From Pseudomonas sp. GM48 (GTDB lineage: Bacteria > Pseudomonadota > Gammaproteobacteria > Pseudomonadales > Pseudomonadaceae): a stretch of 64,000 bases of DNA. Below, in pieces: positions 53,790 to 62,160 of this stretch (position 1 is the stretch's first letter; every line of letters begins with the position of its first letter). A model generated the notes under the pieces. The model worked only from the letters and a program-made list of their open reading frames with translations. It did no database searches and was not told the DNA's origin. A program made the translations under genes and the position numbers. Location: NCBI RefSeq assembly GCF_000282335.1, contig NZ_AKJM01000045.1, forward strand, positions 28,422 through 92,421, written 5' to 3'.

Positions 53790-53867
53790 TGTTGCGATGA
53801 AGTCCAAATGTTCGAACAGTCAACAGACCCTTCACACGAGCACTGCAAGGGTCTAAACGGGGGATAA

Positions 53868-54701
53868 ATGGATTTTTGGACAACCTTCACAGTGTTGATT
53901 TTAGGTATGGTCGAAGGGCTCACGGAGTTTCTGCCCATATCAAGTACCGGGCACCAGATCATTGTGGCGGACTTGCTCGACTTCGATGGCGAGCGGGCGA
54001 TGGCCTTTAACATCATTATTCAACTGGGGGCGATTCTGGCGGTGGTCTGGGAGTTCCGACGCAAGATCCTCGAGATCGTCAGCGGTTTACCAACCCAACG
54101 CAATGCACAACGTTTTACCTTGAATCTATTGATCGGCTTTATACCGGCCGTTGTCCTGGGTGTTCTGTTCGCCGACAAGATTCACGAGTACCTGTTCAAC
54201 CCGATCACCGTGGCAATGGCACTGGTTGTGGGTGGCATCATCATGTTGTGGGCCGAGCGACGTGAACATGTGGTGTACGTTGATCACGTCGACGATATGC
54301 GCTGGACGGACGCCCTCAAAGTTGGTTTCGCGCAATGCCTGGCGATGATTCCCGGTACTTCACGCTCGGGATCGACCATTATCGGGGGGCTGTTGTTTGG
54401 TTTGTCGCGCAAGGCGGCGACCGAGTTTTCCTTCTTTCTGGCCATGCCGACCATGGTCGGCGCCGCGGTGTACTCGGGGTACAAGTACCGCGACCTGTTT
54501 CAGGCCAGTGACCTGCCGGTCTTTGCCCTGGGCTTCGTGACAGCATTCGTGTTCGCCATGATTGCCGTACGGGGTCTGCTCAAGTTCATCGCCAGCCACA
54601 GTTACGCCGTGTTCGCCTGGTATCGCATTGCCTTCGGTTTACTGATCCTGGCGACCTGGGTATTCGGTTGGGTCAACTGGACTGAAGCGGCGGCGGTCTG
54701 A
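53868..54701 (+). CDS. uppP: Undecaprenyl-diphosphatase
   Basis: Integral membrane UppP/BacA of 277 residues that regenerates undecaprenyl phosphate after polymerisation. Signatures: [17 protein letters not shown] (17-33) and the second block [20 protein letters not shown] near 160-180, with about eight membrane segments. A GGGG-AT site precedes the ATG. It may serve both cell wall and the adjacent EPS system. It is convergent with dusA across a stem-loop. Confidence 0.96.
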   Translation: MDFWTTFTVLILGMVEGLTEFLPISSTGHQIIVADLLDFDGERAMAFNIIIQLGAILAVVWEFRRKILEIVSGLPTQRNAQRFTLNLLIGFIPAVVLGVLFADKIHEYLFNPITVAMALVVGGIIMLWAERREHVVYVDHVDDMRWTDALKVGFAQCLAMIPGTSRSGSTIIGGLLFGLSRKAATEFSFFLAMPTMVGAAVYSGYKYRDLFQASDLPVFALGFVTAFVFAMIAVRGLLKFIASHSYAVFAWYRIAFGLLILATWVFGWVNWTEAAAV

Positions 54702-54707
54702 ACAACA

Positions 54708-54739
54708 GCACCAGGTTGCGTGGCTTGCAACTTGGTGCT
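54708..54739. terminator. Stem-loop between convergent uppP and dusA
   Basis: AGCACCAGGTTGC and GCAACTTGGTGCT form a stem with a seven-base loop. There is no clear T run, so it may act as a weak or Rho-assisted terminator for both genes. Confidence 0.5.
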
Positions 54740-54751
54740 TCATGCTGACGC

Positions 54752-55747
54752 TTAACGTCCTTCCAGCAATTGCGCTGCCTGATCCAGCAACGCCAAAGGC
54801 TCTTTAGCCTTGTGAATATCCACCGACAATAGCTGCCGAAATTTGCGTGCTCCCGGAAACCCGGTGCCCAGCCCAAGTACATGCCGGGTGATGTGGTGCA
54901 TCGAACCACCTGCAGCGATATGCGCCGCTATATAAGGACGCAACTGCGCCAGCGCCTCAGCCCGGCTGATCACCGGCGCCGAACTGCCGAACAACTGCTG
55001 ATCCACCTCGGCCATCACATAAGGGTTGTGATACGCCTCACGGCCCAGCATCACGCCATCAAATGTCTGCAAATGCTCATGGCAGGCTTCCAGCGTCTTG
55101 ATCCCGCCGTTCAGAATAATCTCCAACTCCGGAAAATCCGCCTTCAACCGCGCGGCCACGTCATAGCGCAGAGGCGGAATGTCGCGGTTTTCCTTCGGTG
55201 ACAACCCTTCCAGAATCGCGATCCGCGCATGCACCGTAAAACTCGTGCACCCGGCATCCCGTACCGTGCCGACGAAATCACACAGTTCTTCGTAACTGTC
55301 GCGCCCATTAATGCCGATACGGTGCTTGACCGTCACCGGAATCGACACCGCATCACGCATCGCCTTCACACAATCGGCCACCAACTGCGGATGCCCCATC
55401 AGGCACGCGCCGATCATATTGTTCTGCACCCGATCACTCGGGCAGCCGACATTCAGATTGACTTCATCGTATCCATGGTCTTGCGCCATGCGTGCGCAGG
55501 CAGCCAAGTCCAGTGGGACACTGCCGCCGAGTTGCAGGGCGAGCGGGTGTTCGGCTTCGTTGTGACGCAGGAAGCGGTCGTGGTCGCCGTTAAGAAGCGC
55601 GCCAGTGGTGACCATTTCGGTGTAGAGAAGCGCGTGCCTGGAAAGCAGGCGCAGGAAAAAACGGCAATGGCGATCGGTCCAATCCATCATCGGCGCAACG
55701 CTGAAGCGGCGGGAGAGTGGGGTGGGTGTGGCGTTGGTTACGGGCAT
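54752..55747 (-). CDS. dusA: tRNA-dihydrouridine synthase A
   Basis: DusA of 331 residues reduces U20/U20a in tRNA using FMN and NADPH. FSVAPMMDWTDRHCRFF (15-31), LQLGGSVPLDLAACARMAQD, NLNVGCPSDRVQ with the catalytic cysteine nearby, and VKHRIGINGRDSYEEL are all present. In other pseudomonads dusA lies beside tal; the 27 kb between them here are the EPS locus. The gene is divergent from a small lipoprotein gene. Confidence 0.96.
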   Translation of the reverse strand: MPVTNATPTPLSRRFSVAPMMDWTDRHCRFFLRLLSRHALLYTEMVTTGALLNGDHDRFLRHNEAEHPLALQLGGSVPLDLAACARMAQDHGYDEVNLNVGCPSDRVQNNMIGACLMGHPQLVADCVKAMRDAVSIPVTVKHRIGINGRDSYEELCDFVGTVRDAGCTSFTVHARIAILEGLSPKENRDIPPLRYDVAARLKADFPELEIILNGGIKTLEACHEHLQTFDGVMLGREAYHNPYVMAEVDQQLFGSSAPVISRAEALAQLRPYIAAHIAAGGSMHHITRHVLGLGTGFPGARKFRQLLSVDIHKAKEPLALLDQAAQLLEGR

Positions 55748-55958
55748 GGGGGATCTGGAATCGGTGAGGCTGGGAGGGCGGAGAGTTTATCAGGATTGGG
55801 GCTTGTGGGGTTTGGGTGAGTCCGGATACGCCAAAGTACACGCGCAATCTGAACCAACGCTGACTTGCCGAAAAGTTTCATGATGTGTCGTTGAAGTGAG
55901 GCATAGGATAAACACCAAAGGTCACGTCACCGCGTCTCACTCCCACAGGAAGAAAAAA

Positions 55959-56180
55959 ATGTTCGCAAACCTCGTCAAAGTCTCGCTGATTGCCGGTGCT
56001 TTGTTGTTGAGCGCCTGTTCGGGTGTGAGCACCCATAGCGATTATTCGACCGACTCGGTGCAGCCGGCCGGCTTTGGTCCGGGGCCGACCAAGAGCAACC
56101 CCGACAAGATGAATTTCCATGGCAGCGCACTCGGCAATAGCTTCGGCGAATACGGTTCAGGTTTGCTGCACGACGATTGA
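55959..56180 (+). CDS. Small lipoprotein of unknown function
   Basis: Protein of 73 residues with a lipoprotein signal: KVSLIAGALLLSAC with the acylated cysteine near 20. The mature 53 residues are Gly/Ser/Asp-rich (SDYSTDSVQPAGFGPGPTKS, GNSFGEYGSGLLHDD) without a recognised domain. AGGAAG lies eight bases before the ATG. It ends at a composite repeat that probably serves as its terminator. Confidence 0.75.
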   Translation: MFANLVKVSLIAGALLLSACSGVSTHSDYSTDSVQPAGFGPGPTKSNPDKMNFHGSALGNSFGEYGSGLLHDD

Positions 56181-56196
56181 TACGTGGTCCGCAATG

Positions 56197-56438
56197 AAAA
56201 AGGGCGCTCCTTTGGGAGTAATGCCAGTCAGTAAAAGCGGTAATGCGATCTGTAGCAGCTGCCGAGCCCGCGAGGCGGCGTTCGACTGCATAGCAGTCGT
56301 GAGTCCAGCTGACGCGGCCTGCCTGACGTACCGCAATGACTGATTTTACGACTGCTTCGCAGCCGAACGCAGCCTCGCGGGCTCGGCAGCTGCTACAAAG
56401 TATCTGACTGGCATTACTCTTTTGGGAGTGCCCTTTTT
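56197..56438. repeat. Composite element: REPIN inside a long inverted repeat
   Basis: Outer arms 56197-56231 and 56404-56438 are about 35 bases and nearly complementary (AAAAAGGGCGCTCC... and ...GGAGTGCCCTTTTT). They enclose a REPIN (56251-56398) with arms TGTAGCAGCTGCCGAGCCCG and its complement. The outer arms carry A/T runs, so the whole can act as a bidirectional terminator between the lipoprotein and PheC-like genes. A second copy begins at 63925. Confidence 0.85.
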
Positions 56439-56457
56439 TGTGAGAAAAAAACATCCG

Positions 56458-57243
56458 TTACTTGGCGTCAGGCACCGCCAGCCACTTCCGCAGAATTTTC
56501 TGGTAATTGCCCGTCGCCTTGGCCAGGTGTAGCCACTGATCGATGTACTGTTGCCAGGTGATGTCGTCGCGGGGCAGCAGGTAAGCCTTTTCACCGTATT
56601 GCATGTAGAGCGTGGGGTTGACTGCGCACAGGCCCGGTTTGAGCTTCTGCTGATACAGCGCCTCGGATGCGTCGGTGATCATTACGTCAGCCTTTTTATC
56701 CAGCAGTTGCTGGAAGATGCTCACGTTATCGTGCAGTTGCAATTGCGCTTGGGGCAGGTAGGCGTGAACGAACGCTTCGTTGGTGCCGCCGGCAGGTTCG
56801 ACCAGGCGAACCGAGGGCTGATTGATCTGTTCGACGGTCTGGTATAGCGCCTGGTCTTCGCAGCGCACCAAGGGGATTTTGCCGTCGACGCCCAGCGTGG
56901 TGCTGAAGAAGGCTTTTTTCTGGCGTTCCAGGGTGACCGAGATGCCGCCCATGGCAATGTCGCACTTGCCGGCGAGCATGTCGGGCATCAGGGTTTTCCA
57001 GGTGGTGGGCACCCACTCGACCTTGACGCCAAGGCTGTCGGCCAGAGTGCGGGCCATGGCGATGTCGATGCCGGAATACTCGCCGTCCTCGGATTTGAAC
57101 GTGTAGGGCTTGTAGTCACCGGTGGTGCACACACGCAGTTGCCCCTGTTGCATGACGCTGTCCAGATGCGAAGGTTCTGCCTGGGCACCAAGGGAGAGTG
57201 CGAGCAAACCGCCGAGCATCATTGCTCTTTTGATTTTCTTCAT
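56458..57243 (-). CDS. PheC-like periplasmic protein (cyclohexadienyl dehydratase / solute-binding family)
   Basis: Exported protein of 261 residues. Signal peptide (MLGGLLALSLGAQAEPS), then a periplasmic binding fold with LRVCTTGDYKPYTFKSEDGE, DIAMGGISVTLERQKKAFFS, PAGGTNEAFVHAYLP and EKAYLLPRDDITWQQYIDQW. These closely follow P. aeruginosa cyclohexadienyl dehydratase PheC as I recall it, including the GGTNE block containing the catalytic glutamate. It could therefore dehydrate prephenate or arogenate in the periplasm, or be an amino-acid binding protein of the same fold. No transporter genes are adjacent. The ribosome binding site is weak. Confidence 0.78.
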   Translation of the reverse strand: MKKIKRAMMLGGLLALSLGAQAEPSHLDSVMQQGQLRVCTTGDYKPYTFKSEDGEYSGIDIAMARTLADSLGVKVEWVPTTWKTLMPDMLAGKCDIAMGGISVTLERQKKAFFSTTLGVDGKIPLVRCEDQALYQTVEQINQPSVRLVEPAGGTNEAFVHAYLPQAQLQLHDNVSIFQQLLDKKADVMITDASEALYQQKLKPGLCAVNPTLYMQYGEKAYLLPRDDITWQQYIDQWLHLAKATGNYQKILRKWLAVPDAK

Positions 57244-57325
57244 TGTTATCGGTCTTTTGTGCAGAAGTGGTGTTGAAGCAGGGGAGTGTAGTGAAACATT
57301 CACCGCAGTGAAAAATGAATGCCCC

Positions 57326-58249
57326 CTAAAGATTGCTCATTTCCACTTCCGGACTCAACGTCCCCAACCACGCCACCAGCCCCACAATCACTACCGCAGC
57401 GGCCATTTCCAGCACCACGCTGCGCCGAAGTGCGTTAGCCGCCGCGCGATATTGGCCCACCCACAACGCCCGCTCCAGCAAGGGCCCAAGTTGAAAGCGG
57501 TTCAACGCCGCCAGCACCAGCATTCCGGCAAACAGCAGCACTTTGATAGCCAGTAAAATTCCGTAAATGCTGAGTAATGCCTCGTCGAGTTTCGGCCCGA
57601 CGATGAACAGGTAGTTCACGACGCCCGTCACGGTGATGATCACAACAATCACCGCACCGATAAGTTCGAATCGCTTAACAGCGCGAGCCAGCAAGCGTAT
57701 GTGTGCTTCGGTTTGCTGCGCCATCAACGCAAACGCAAGCAGCGCGCCGAGCCAGGCCCCCGCCGCCAACAGGTGCAGGATGTCCGATGCAAAGTGCCAG
57801 TAACGGCGACTGCCTTCGTCCATGGCGCCATGTCCGCTCCAGGCCAGGCTGGCGAGGGCGATGCCGCTGGCAGTGGCGGCGATCAACAGGCTGATGCCGG
57901 GCGCTCGTGGATTGAGCATTACCGCCAAACCCGCGACCGCCAACGCAATCATCCGCACAGCCCAGGCCAACCCCATTTCTGTCTCGAACAGCATCATCTC
58001 GAGGTGAGGACGCAACTCGGCAATGTCTGACTCACCGCTCATGGCGCGGACCATCAATACCATGCCAGCGATGGACAGCAGCGCGCCGAGCACGACTGTT
58101 CCCGTCAACAATCGGCGCAAAGGCAGCACCGTCCCGGATAGCCGTTGCTGTCCCTTAAGGCTGTAAAGCCCGAACAGCGCTACGCCAAACAACAGCATCA
58201 AATCCACATACAACACAAACCGCAGAACGACGTTGGCCGAGTCGCTCAT
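57326..58249 (-). CDS. copD: Copper resistance membrane protein CopD
   Basis: Inner-membrane protein of 307 residues with eight predicted segments. HFASDILHLLAAGAWLGALLAF (about 150-171) is the conserved CopD region with potential copper-binding histidines, and MIALAVAGLAVMLNPRAPG is typical. CopD is thought to work with CopC in copper uptake across the inner membrane. Its start is 3 bases after the copC stop, and it is the last gene of copABCD. Confidence 0.92.
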   Translation of the reverse strand: MSDSANVVLRFVLYVDLMLLFGVALFGLYSLKGQQRLSGTVLPLRRLLTGTVVLGALLSIAGMVLMVRAMSGESDIAELRPHLEMMLFETEMGLAWAVRMIALAVAGLAVMLNPRAPGISLLIAATASGIALASLAWSGHGAMDEGSRRYWHFASDILHLLAAGAWLGALLAFALMAQQTEAHIRLLARAVKRFELIGAVIVVIITVTGVVNYLFIVGPKLDEALLSIYGILLAIKVLLFAGMLVLAALNRFQLGPLLERALWVGQYRAAANALRRSVVLEMAAAVVIVGLVAWLGTLSPEVEMSNL

Positions 58250-58252
58250 CGA

Positions 58253-58636
58253 TCATTTCACTTTGAACGTAACGTTGCCGGTGATCGGGTGGGTGTCCGA
58301 CGACACCGCGCGCCATTCGACTTTGTAGGTGCCGGGAGTCAATGAGGCTGTCGGGGTGATGAACATGGTTTTCGGATCACTGCCGCCGCTGACCTTGGCC
58401 TTGACCGGCATCGGGGCGTGGGCCATGCCGGACATTTCGGTCATCAGCAGTTTTGCGCCGGAAAACTGGGTGACGAGATTTTCGGAAAAGTGCAGTTCGA
58501 TCTTATCGGGTGGCGCGCCTGCCGCGCCTTCCGCTGGGGTGGAGGAGAGTAGTTTGGGGTGGGCTTGAGCGAGGGTGCTAATAAGCAGGCCGCTGAGCAA
58601 CGCGATTGCGACGGCGGTGGGTTTGATGATGCGCAT
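58253..58636 (-). CDS. copC: Periplasmic copper-binding protein CopC
   Basis: Protein of 127 residues with a signal peptide ending LAQA, giving a mature N-terminal His (HPKLLSSTPAEGA), the usual Cu(II) ligand. Beta-barrel CopC fold with ELHFSENL, a Met/His segment (MTEMSGMAHAPM) and the ending SSDTHPITGNVTFKV containing the second His cluster. AAAGGA precedes the ATG at 58636. It is coupled to copD. Confidence 0.94.
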   Translation of the reverse strand: MRIIKPTAVAIALLSGLLISTLAQAHPKLLSSTPAEGAAGAPPDKIELHFSENLVTQFSGAKLLMTEMSGMAHAPMPVKAKVSGGSDPKTMFITPTASLTPGTYKVEWRAVSSDTHPITGNVTFKVK

Positions 58637-58688
58637 GCAAGGTCCTTTACCGCTTGAAGCGGTTGTTGTTGGTTTGAGGTAAGTCTGT

Positions 58689-59552
58689 TCAGAACCACAG
58701 CCGAACACCGAGCACGAGGCGTGCTTCGCTGCGGTCCTCGCCTTCGTTGTTGGCGTAGTCGGCGGTATTGCCGTAGGTGCGGTTCCAGGTCACGCCGAGG
58801 TAGGGCGCAAATTCCCGGCGGATTTCGTAGCGCAGGCGCAGGCCGGCTTCGGTGTTGGACAGCCCCGCGCCGACGCCCCGTTGCGGGTCGTTTTTGCCGT
58901 AGGCGTTGAGTTCGACGGTCGGCTGCAGGATCAGCCGGTTGGTCAGCAGGATGTCGTAGTCGCCTTCCAGCCGCACGGCGCTCTGGCCGCCTTCACCAAT
59001 GAAGGCCGTGGCTTCGGCTTCGAAGTTGTACAGCGCCATGCCTTGCACGCCGAACGCGGCCCAGGTTTGCGGGGCGCCGGGTTTGAAATCCTGGCGCACG
59101 CCGCTGACCACGTCCCACCACGGGGAAATGGCGTGGCCCCACAGGGCCTGGATTTCCGCGTCCTCGGTCACGCCGTTGGTGCGCTCGCCTTCGGAGCGCA
59201 GCCACAGGCGATCAATGTCGCCGCCGACCCAGCCGGACAAATCCCAGGCCAGGGTGCTGCCGTCATCGGCGTCCTGCCACTCGAGTTTGTCGGCGAGGAA
59301 AAATGAATTGAGCGTGCTGTCATGTACGTGGTGACCGGCGGGATCTGCATACACGGCAGCGCGGTCGGCATCGGTCAGCATCGGGATCGGTGTGCGACTT
59401 TCGCTGGGCGCGGCGGGCTGCATCTGGCCTTCGTCCATGCCTTGCATCTGGCCGTGGTCCATCTGGCTGTGATCCATGCCTTGCATGTCATCGCTGGCGG
59501 CCATCGCCGTCGAAGTCACGAGTGCTAAAAAAACCGGGGTGAATCGAATCAT
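58689..59552 (-). CDS. copB: Outer-membrane copper resistance protein CopB
   Basis: Protein of 287 residues. Signal peptide ([15 protein letters not shown]), then a Met/His-rich stretch ([20 protein letters not shown]) and a C-terminal beta-barrel domain with [20 protein letters not shown] and [20 protein letters not shown] blocks, ending [13 protein letters not shown] with a terminal Phe as in outer-membrane proteins. The ATG at 59552 follows the copA stop by ten bases. Confidence 0.93.
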   Translation of the reverse strand: MIRFTPVFLALVTSTAMAASDDMQGMDHSQMDHGQMQGMDEGQMQPAAPSESRTPIPMLTDADRAAVYADPAGHHVHDSTLNSFFLADKLEWQDADDGSTLAWDLSGWVGGDIDRLWLRSEGERTNGVTEDAEIQALWGHAISPWWDVVSGVRQDFKPGAPQTWAAFGVQGMALYNFEAEATAFIGEGGQSAVRLEGDYDILLTNRLILQPTVELNAYGKNDPQRGVGAGLSNTEAGLRLRYEIRREFAPYLGVTWNRTYGNTADYANNEGEDRSEARLVLGVRLWF

Positions 59553-59562
59553 GGGGTGCGCC

Positions 59563-61269
59563 TCATTCTTCCACGCGAACTTCACGGAACATGCCCATTT
59601 CCATGTGGTACAGGAGATGGCAGTGATAGGCCCAGCGGCCGAGCGCATCGGCGGTGACCCGATAGCTGCGCCGGGAGCCGGGAGGCATGTCGATGGTGTG
59701 TTTGCGCACCATGAACTGGCCGTTCTCGTCTTCGAGGTCGCTCCACATTCCGTGCAGGTGGATGGGGTGCATCATCATCGTGTCGTTGACCAAAACGATC
59801 CGCACGCGCTCGCCGTACTTGAGGCGCAGTGGTTGTGCATCAGAAAACTTCACACCGTTGAACGACCAGGCGAATTTTTCCATGTGGCCGGTCAGGTGCA
59901 GCTCGATGGTGCGGCCAGGTTCGCGGCCGTCCGGGTCTTCGAAGGTGCTGCGCAGGTCGGAATAGGTGAGCACGCGGCGCCCGTTGTTGCGCAGGCCCAT
60001 GCCGGGATCGTCGAGTTTCGGCGAGGTAGACATGGCTTGCATGTCTACTAGCGGGTTGGCGGTTTCCGAGGCCGGGTGGGATTGCATGCCAGGCATGTCG
60101 CCCATGGCCATGTTGCTGTGATCCATGCCCGCCATGCTGCCGTGGTCCATGCCACCCATGCCCATGTCATCCATGGTCACCAGCGGGCGCGGGTCCAGTA
60201 GCGGCAGCGGCGCAACCCGTCCGGCCTTCACTGCCAGAGTGCCGCGTGCGTAACCGGTGCGATCCATCGCCTGGGCGAACAAGGTGTAGGCCTCTTCGGT
60301 CGGCTCGACGATAACGTCGAAGGTTTCCGCCACGGCAATGCGGAATTCGTCGACGCTCACCGGTTTGACGTGCAGGCCATCGGCGGCGACTACAGTCATT
60401 TTCAGGCCGGGGATGCGCACGTCGAAGTAGGTCATGGCGGAACCGTTGATGAAGCGCAGCCGCAGCTTTTCCCCCGGGCGGAACACCCCGGTCCAGTTCG
60501 TATCCGGCGCCTGGCCGTTGATCAGGTAGGTGTAAGTGGCACCACCGACGTCCGCCAGGTCGGTAGGATTCATCTTCATTTCGGCCCACATCGTGCGGTC
60601 GGCGACGGTCGGTCCCCAACCTTTCTCGCTGACATCGTGGATGAAGTCGCCCGCGGTGCGCTTGTGGTAGTTGTAGTAATCGGACTGCTTTTTCAGCGTC
60701 TTCATCAGGCCGGCCGGGTCTTCGTCGGTCCAGTCGCTGAGCATCACCACGTAGTCGCGATCGTACTGGAACGGCTCCGGGTCCTTGGCGTCGATCACCA
60801 GCGGGCCGTAGACGCCGGATTGCTCCTGAAAGCCCGAATGGCTGTGATACCAGTAGGTGCCGTTCTGCCGCACGGTGAACTGGTAGACGTACAAACCGCC
60901 CGGCTCGATGCCCTTGAAGCTCAGCCCCGGCACGCCGTCCATGTTGGCCGGCAGCAAGATGCCGTGCCAGTGAATGGACGTGCTGTCCTTGAGTTTGTTG
61001 CGCACCCGCAGTGTCACCGTATCGCCTTCACGCCAGCGCAGCAGTGGGCCGGGAATGCCGCCGTTGATGGTCAGTGCGGTGCGCGGGGTGCCGGTGAAGT
61101 TGACCGGGGATTCGCCGATCAACAGGTCGAAATCTTTACCGGCCAGCACCTGCGGTTCGCCGGGACTGCTGATCGCCCAGACAGGCGTGCGCCATAACCC
61201 GAGGCCGCCGAACAGCCCGCCGATGGCCAGCCCTTTGACGAAGGTGCGTCTTGAAGTGTGGGAATGCAT
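59563..61269 (-). CDS. copA: Multicopper oxidase CopA, TAT-exported
   Basis: Periplasmic oxidase of 568 residues. A twin-arginine signal ([13 protein letters not shown]) is followed by three cupredoxin domains with the four copper clusters: [42 protein letters not shown] and [16 protein letters not shown] Met-rich segment ([20 protein letters not shown], then [10 protein letters not shown], near 365-395) probably binds extra copper. It oxidises Cu(I) or sequesters copper. First gene of copABCD; a CopR-type box lies upstream at 61347-61366. Confidence 0.96.
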   Translation of the reverse strand: MHSHTSRRTFVKGLAIGGLFGGLGLWRTPVWAISSPGEPQVLAGKDFDLLIGESPVNFTGTPRTALTINGGIPGPLLRWREGDTVTLRVRNKLKDSTSIHWHGILLPANMDGVPGLSFKGIEPGGLYVYQFTVRQNGTYWYHSHSGFQEQSGVYGPLVIDAKDPEPFQYDRDYVVMLSDWTDEDPAGLMKTLKKQSDYYNYHKRTAGDFIHDVSEKGWGPTVADRTMWAEMKMNPTDLADVGGATYTYLINGQAPDTNWTGVFRPGEKLRLRFINGSAMTYFDVRIPGLKMTVVAADGLHVKPVSVDEFRIAVAETFDVIVEPTEEAYTLFAQAMDRTGYARGTLAVKAGRVAPLPLLDPRPLVTMDDMGMGGMDHGSMAGMDHSNMAMGDMPGMQSHPASETANPLVDMQAMSTSPKLDDPGMGLRNNGRRVLTYSDLRSTFEDPDGREPGRTIELHLTGHMEKFAWSFNGVKFSDAQPLRLKYGERVRIVLVNDTMMMHPIHLHGMWSDLEDENGQFMVRKHTIDMPPGSRRSYRVTADALGRWAYHCHLLYHMEMGMFREVRVEE

Positions 61270-61346
61270 GCCGTGTGTTCCGCCCGTCAGCCTGTTGAAC
61301 TTGTCGACGAGGCTAGAGGGCGGTGCCTTTCAGCAGGCTGAGGCGG

Positions 61347-61366
61347 GGATTACAGTTTTGACAGGT
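61347..61366 (-). promoter_or_regulatory. Candidate CopR box upstream of copA
   Basis: On the minus strand CCTGTCAAAACTGTAATC matches the CCTGACAAAGTTGTAATC at the copR promoter in 15 of 18 positions. It lies about 80 bases upstream of the copA start and suggests joint control of both copper clusters by CopRS. Confidence 0.65.
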
Positions 61367-61377
61367 GGGGGCGTTGC

Positions 61378-62079
61378 TTACTGGCGTGACGTGGACTTTT
61401 CCCTCGAGGCCACAGTGTCGCTGCCGCAGTTGATGTAGGACGACGACTTCAACCAGCGCTGGTCCGGGTAGTAGGAAAACAACAACTGGCCGTCCTTCAT
61501 CGAATCGATCAGCCGATGGGCAATCGCCGGTCTGACGGCCGGGCAACCCAGGCTGCGGCCGATCCGTCCATTGGCGCGGGCCAGCACCGGGCTCACGTAG
61601 GGCGCGCCGTGAATGACGATGGCCCGGTCATAGGCGTTGTCGTTGAAACCGGGCTCCAGGCCTTCCATGCGCAACGAGTATCCGTTCTGGCCGCGGTAGC
61701 TTTCCTGAGTGCGGAACAGGCCGAGGCTGGTGGCGTAGCTTTCATTCTGGTTGGAGAACAGCGTCGCCATGTTTTCGCCGCTGTTGCGGCCATGGGCGAC
61801 GAGTTCGTGAAACAGCAACTTGCGCCGTTTAAGATCGAAGACCCACAGACGTTGTTCAGTCGAGGGCAGGGAGTAATCGATCACCGCCAGTCTTTGGGCT
61901 GGGGCGATACCTTGGGCACGGCTGCATTGGGTGGCACGAACGGCCAGGGCAATCACTTTGGCGTCGGCGCCTGGTGCTGCTTTGACCAGCGCGTTTTCAA
62001 GCGAATCGGCGTAGGCTGACGTTACTGAAAGGCACGTCAGTAAAATGGCAAATAAAAGGCCAAAGCGGTTTAGCGCCAT
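61378..62079 (-). CDS. Murein L,D-transpeptidase catalytic-domain family protein
   Basis: Exported protein of 233 residues. Signal peptide (LLFAILLTCLSVTSAYA). The later part contains the YkuD-like catalytic block: AIVIHGAPYVSP (near 155-166) and GRSLGCPAVRP with the nucleophilic cysteine (near 183). It resembles the short murein L,D-transpeptidase catalytic-domain family. It lies between copA and the divergent larger L,D-transpeptidase. The last residues are basic and may be disordered. Confidence 0.85.
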   Translation of the reverse strand: MALNRFGLLFAILLTCLSVTSAYADSLENALVKAAPGADAKVIALAVRATQCSRAQGIAPAQRLAVIDYSLPSTEQRLWVFDLKRRKLLFHELVAHGRNSGENMATLFSNQNESYATSLGLFRTQESYRGQNGYSLRMEGLEPGFNDNAYDRAIVIHGAPYVSPVLARANGRIGRSLGCPAVRPAIAHRLIDSMKDGQLLFSYYPDQRWLKSSSYINCGSDTVASREKSTSRQ

Positions 62080-62160
62080 AGTCGGGTCTCATCATGATAA
62101 TTTCGAGTCTAGCAGCGCGCGGGAAGCTAGCCGCTTGAAACGGGAGATTAAGGATTATCC

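Larger units (their letters stand above)
27534..54751. other. EPS locus inserted between tal and dusA
   Basis: About 27 kb separate two genes that are neighbours in other pseudomonads. The segment combines a group-4-capsule-like export operon, a Wzx/Wzy assembly operon of much lower GC, initiation and length-control genes, an antiterminator, an IS66 remnant and three regulators. The mosaic composition suggests acquisition in more than one step. No flanking att repeats or integrase were seen. Confidence 0.75.
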
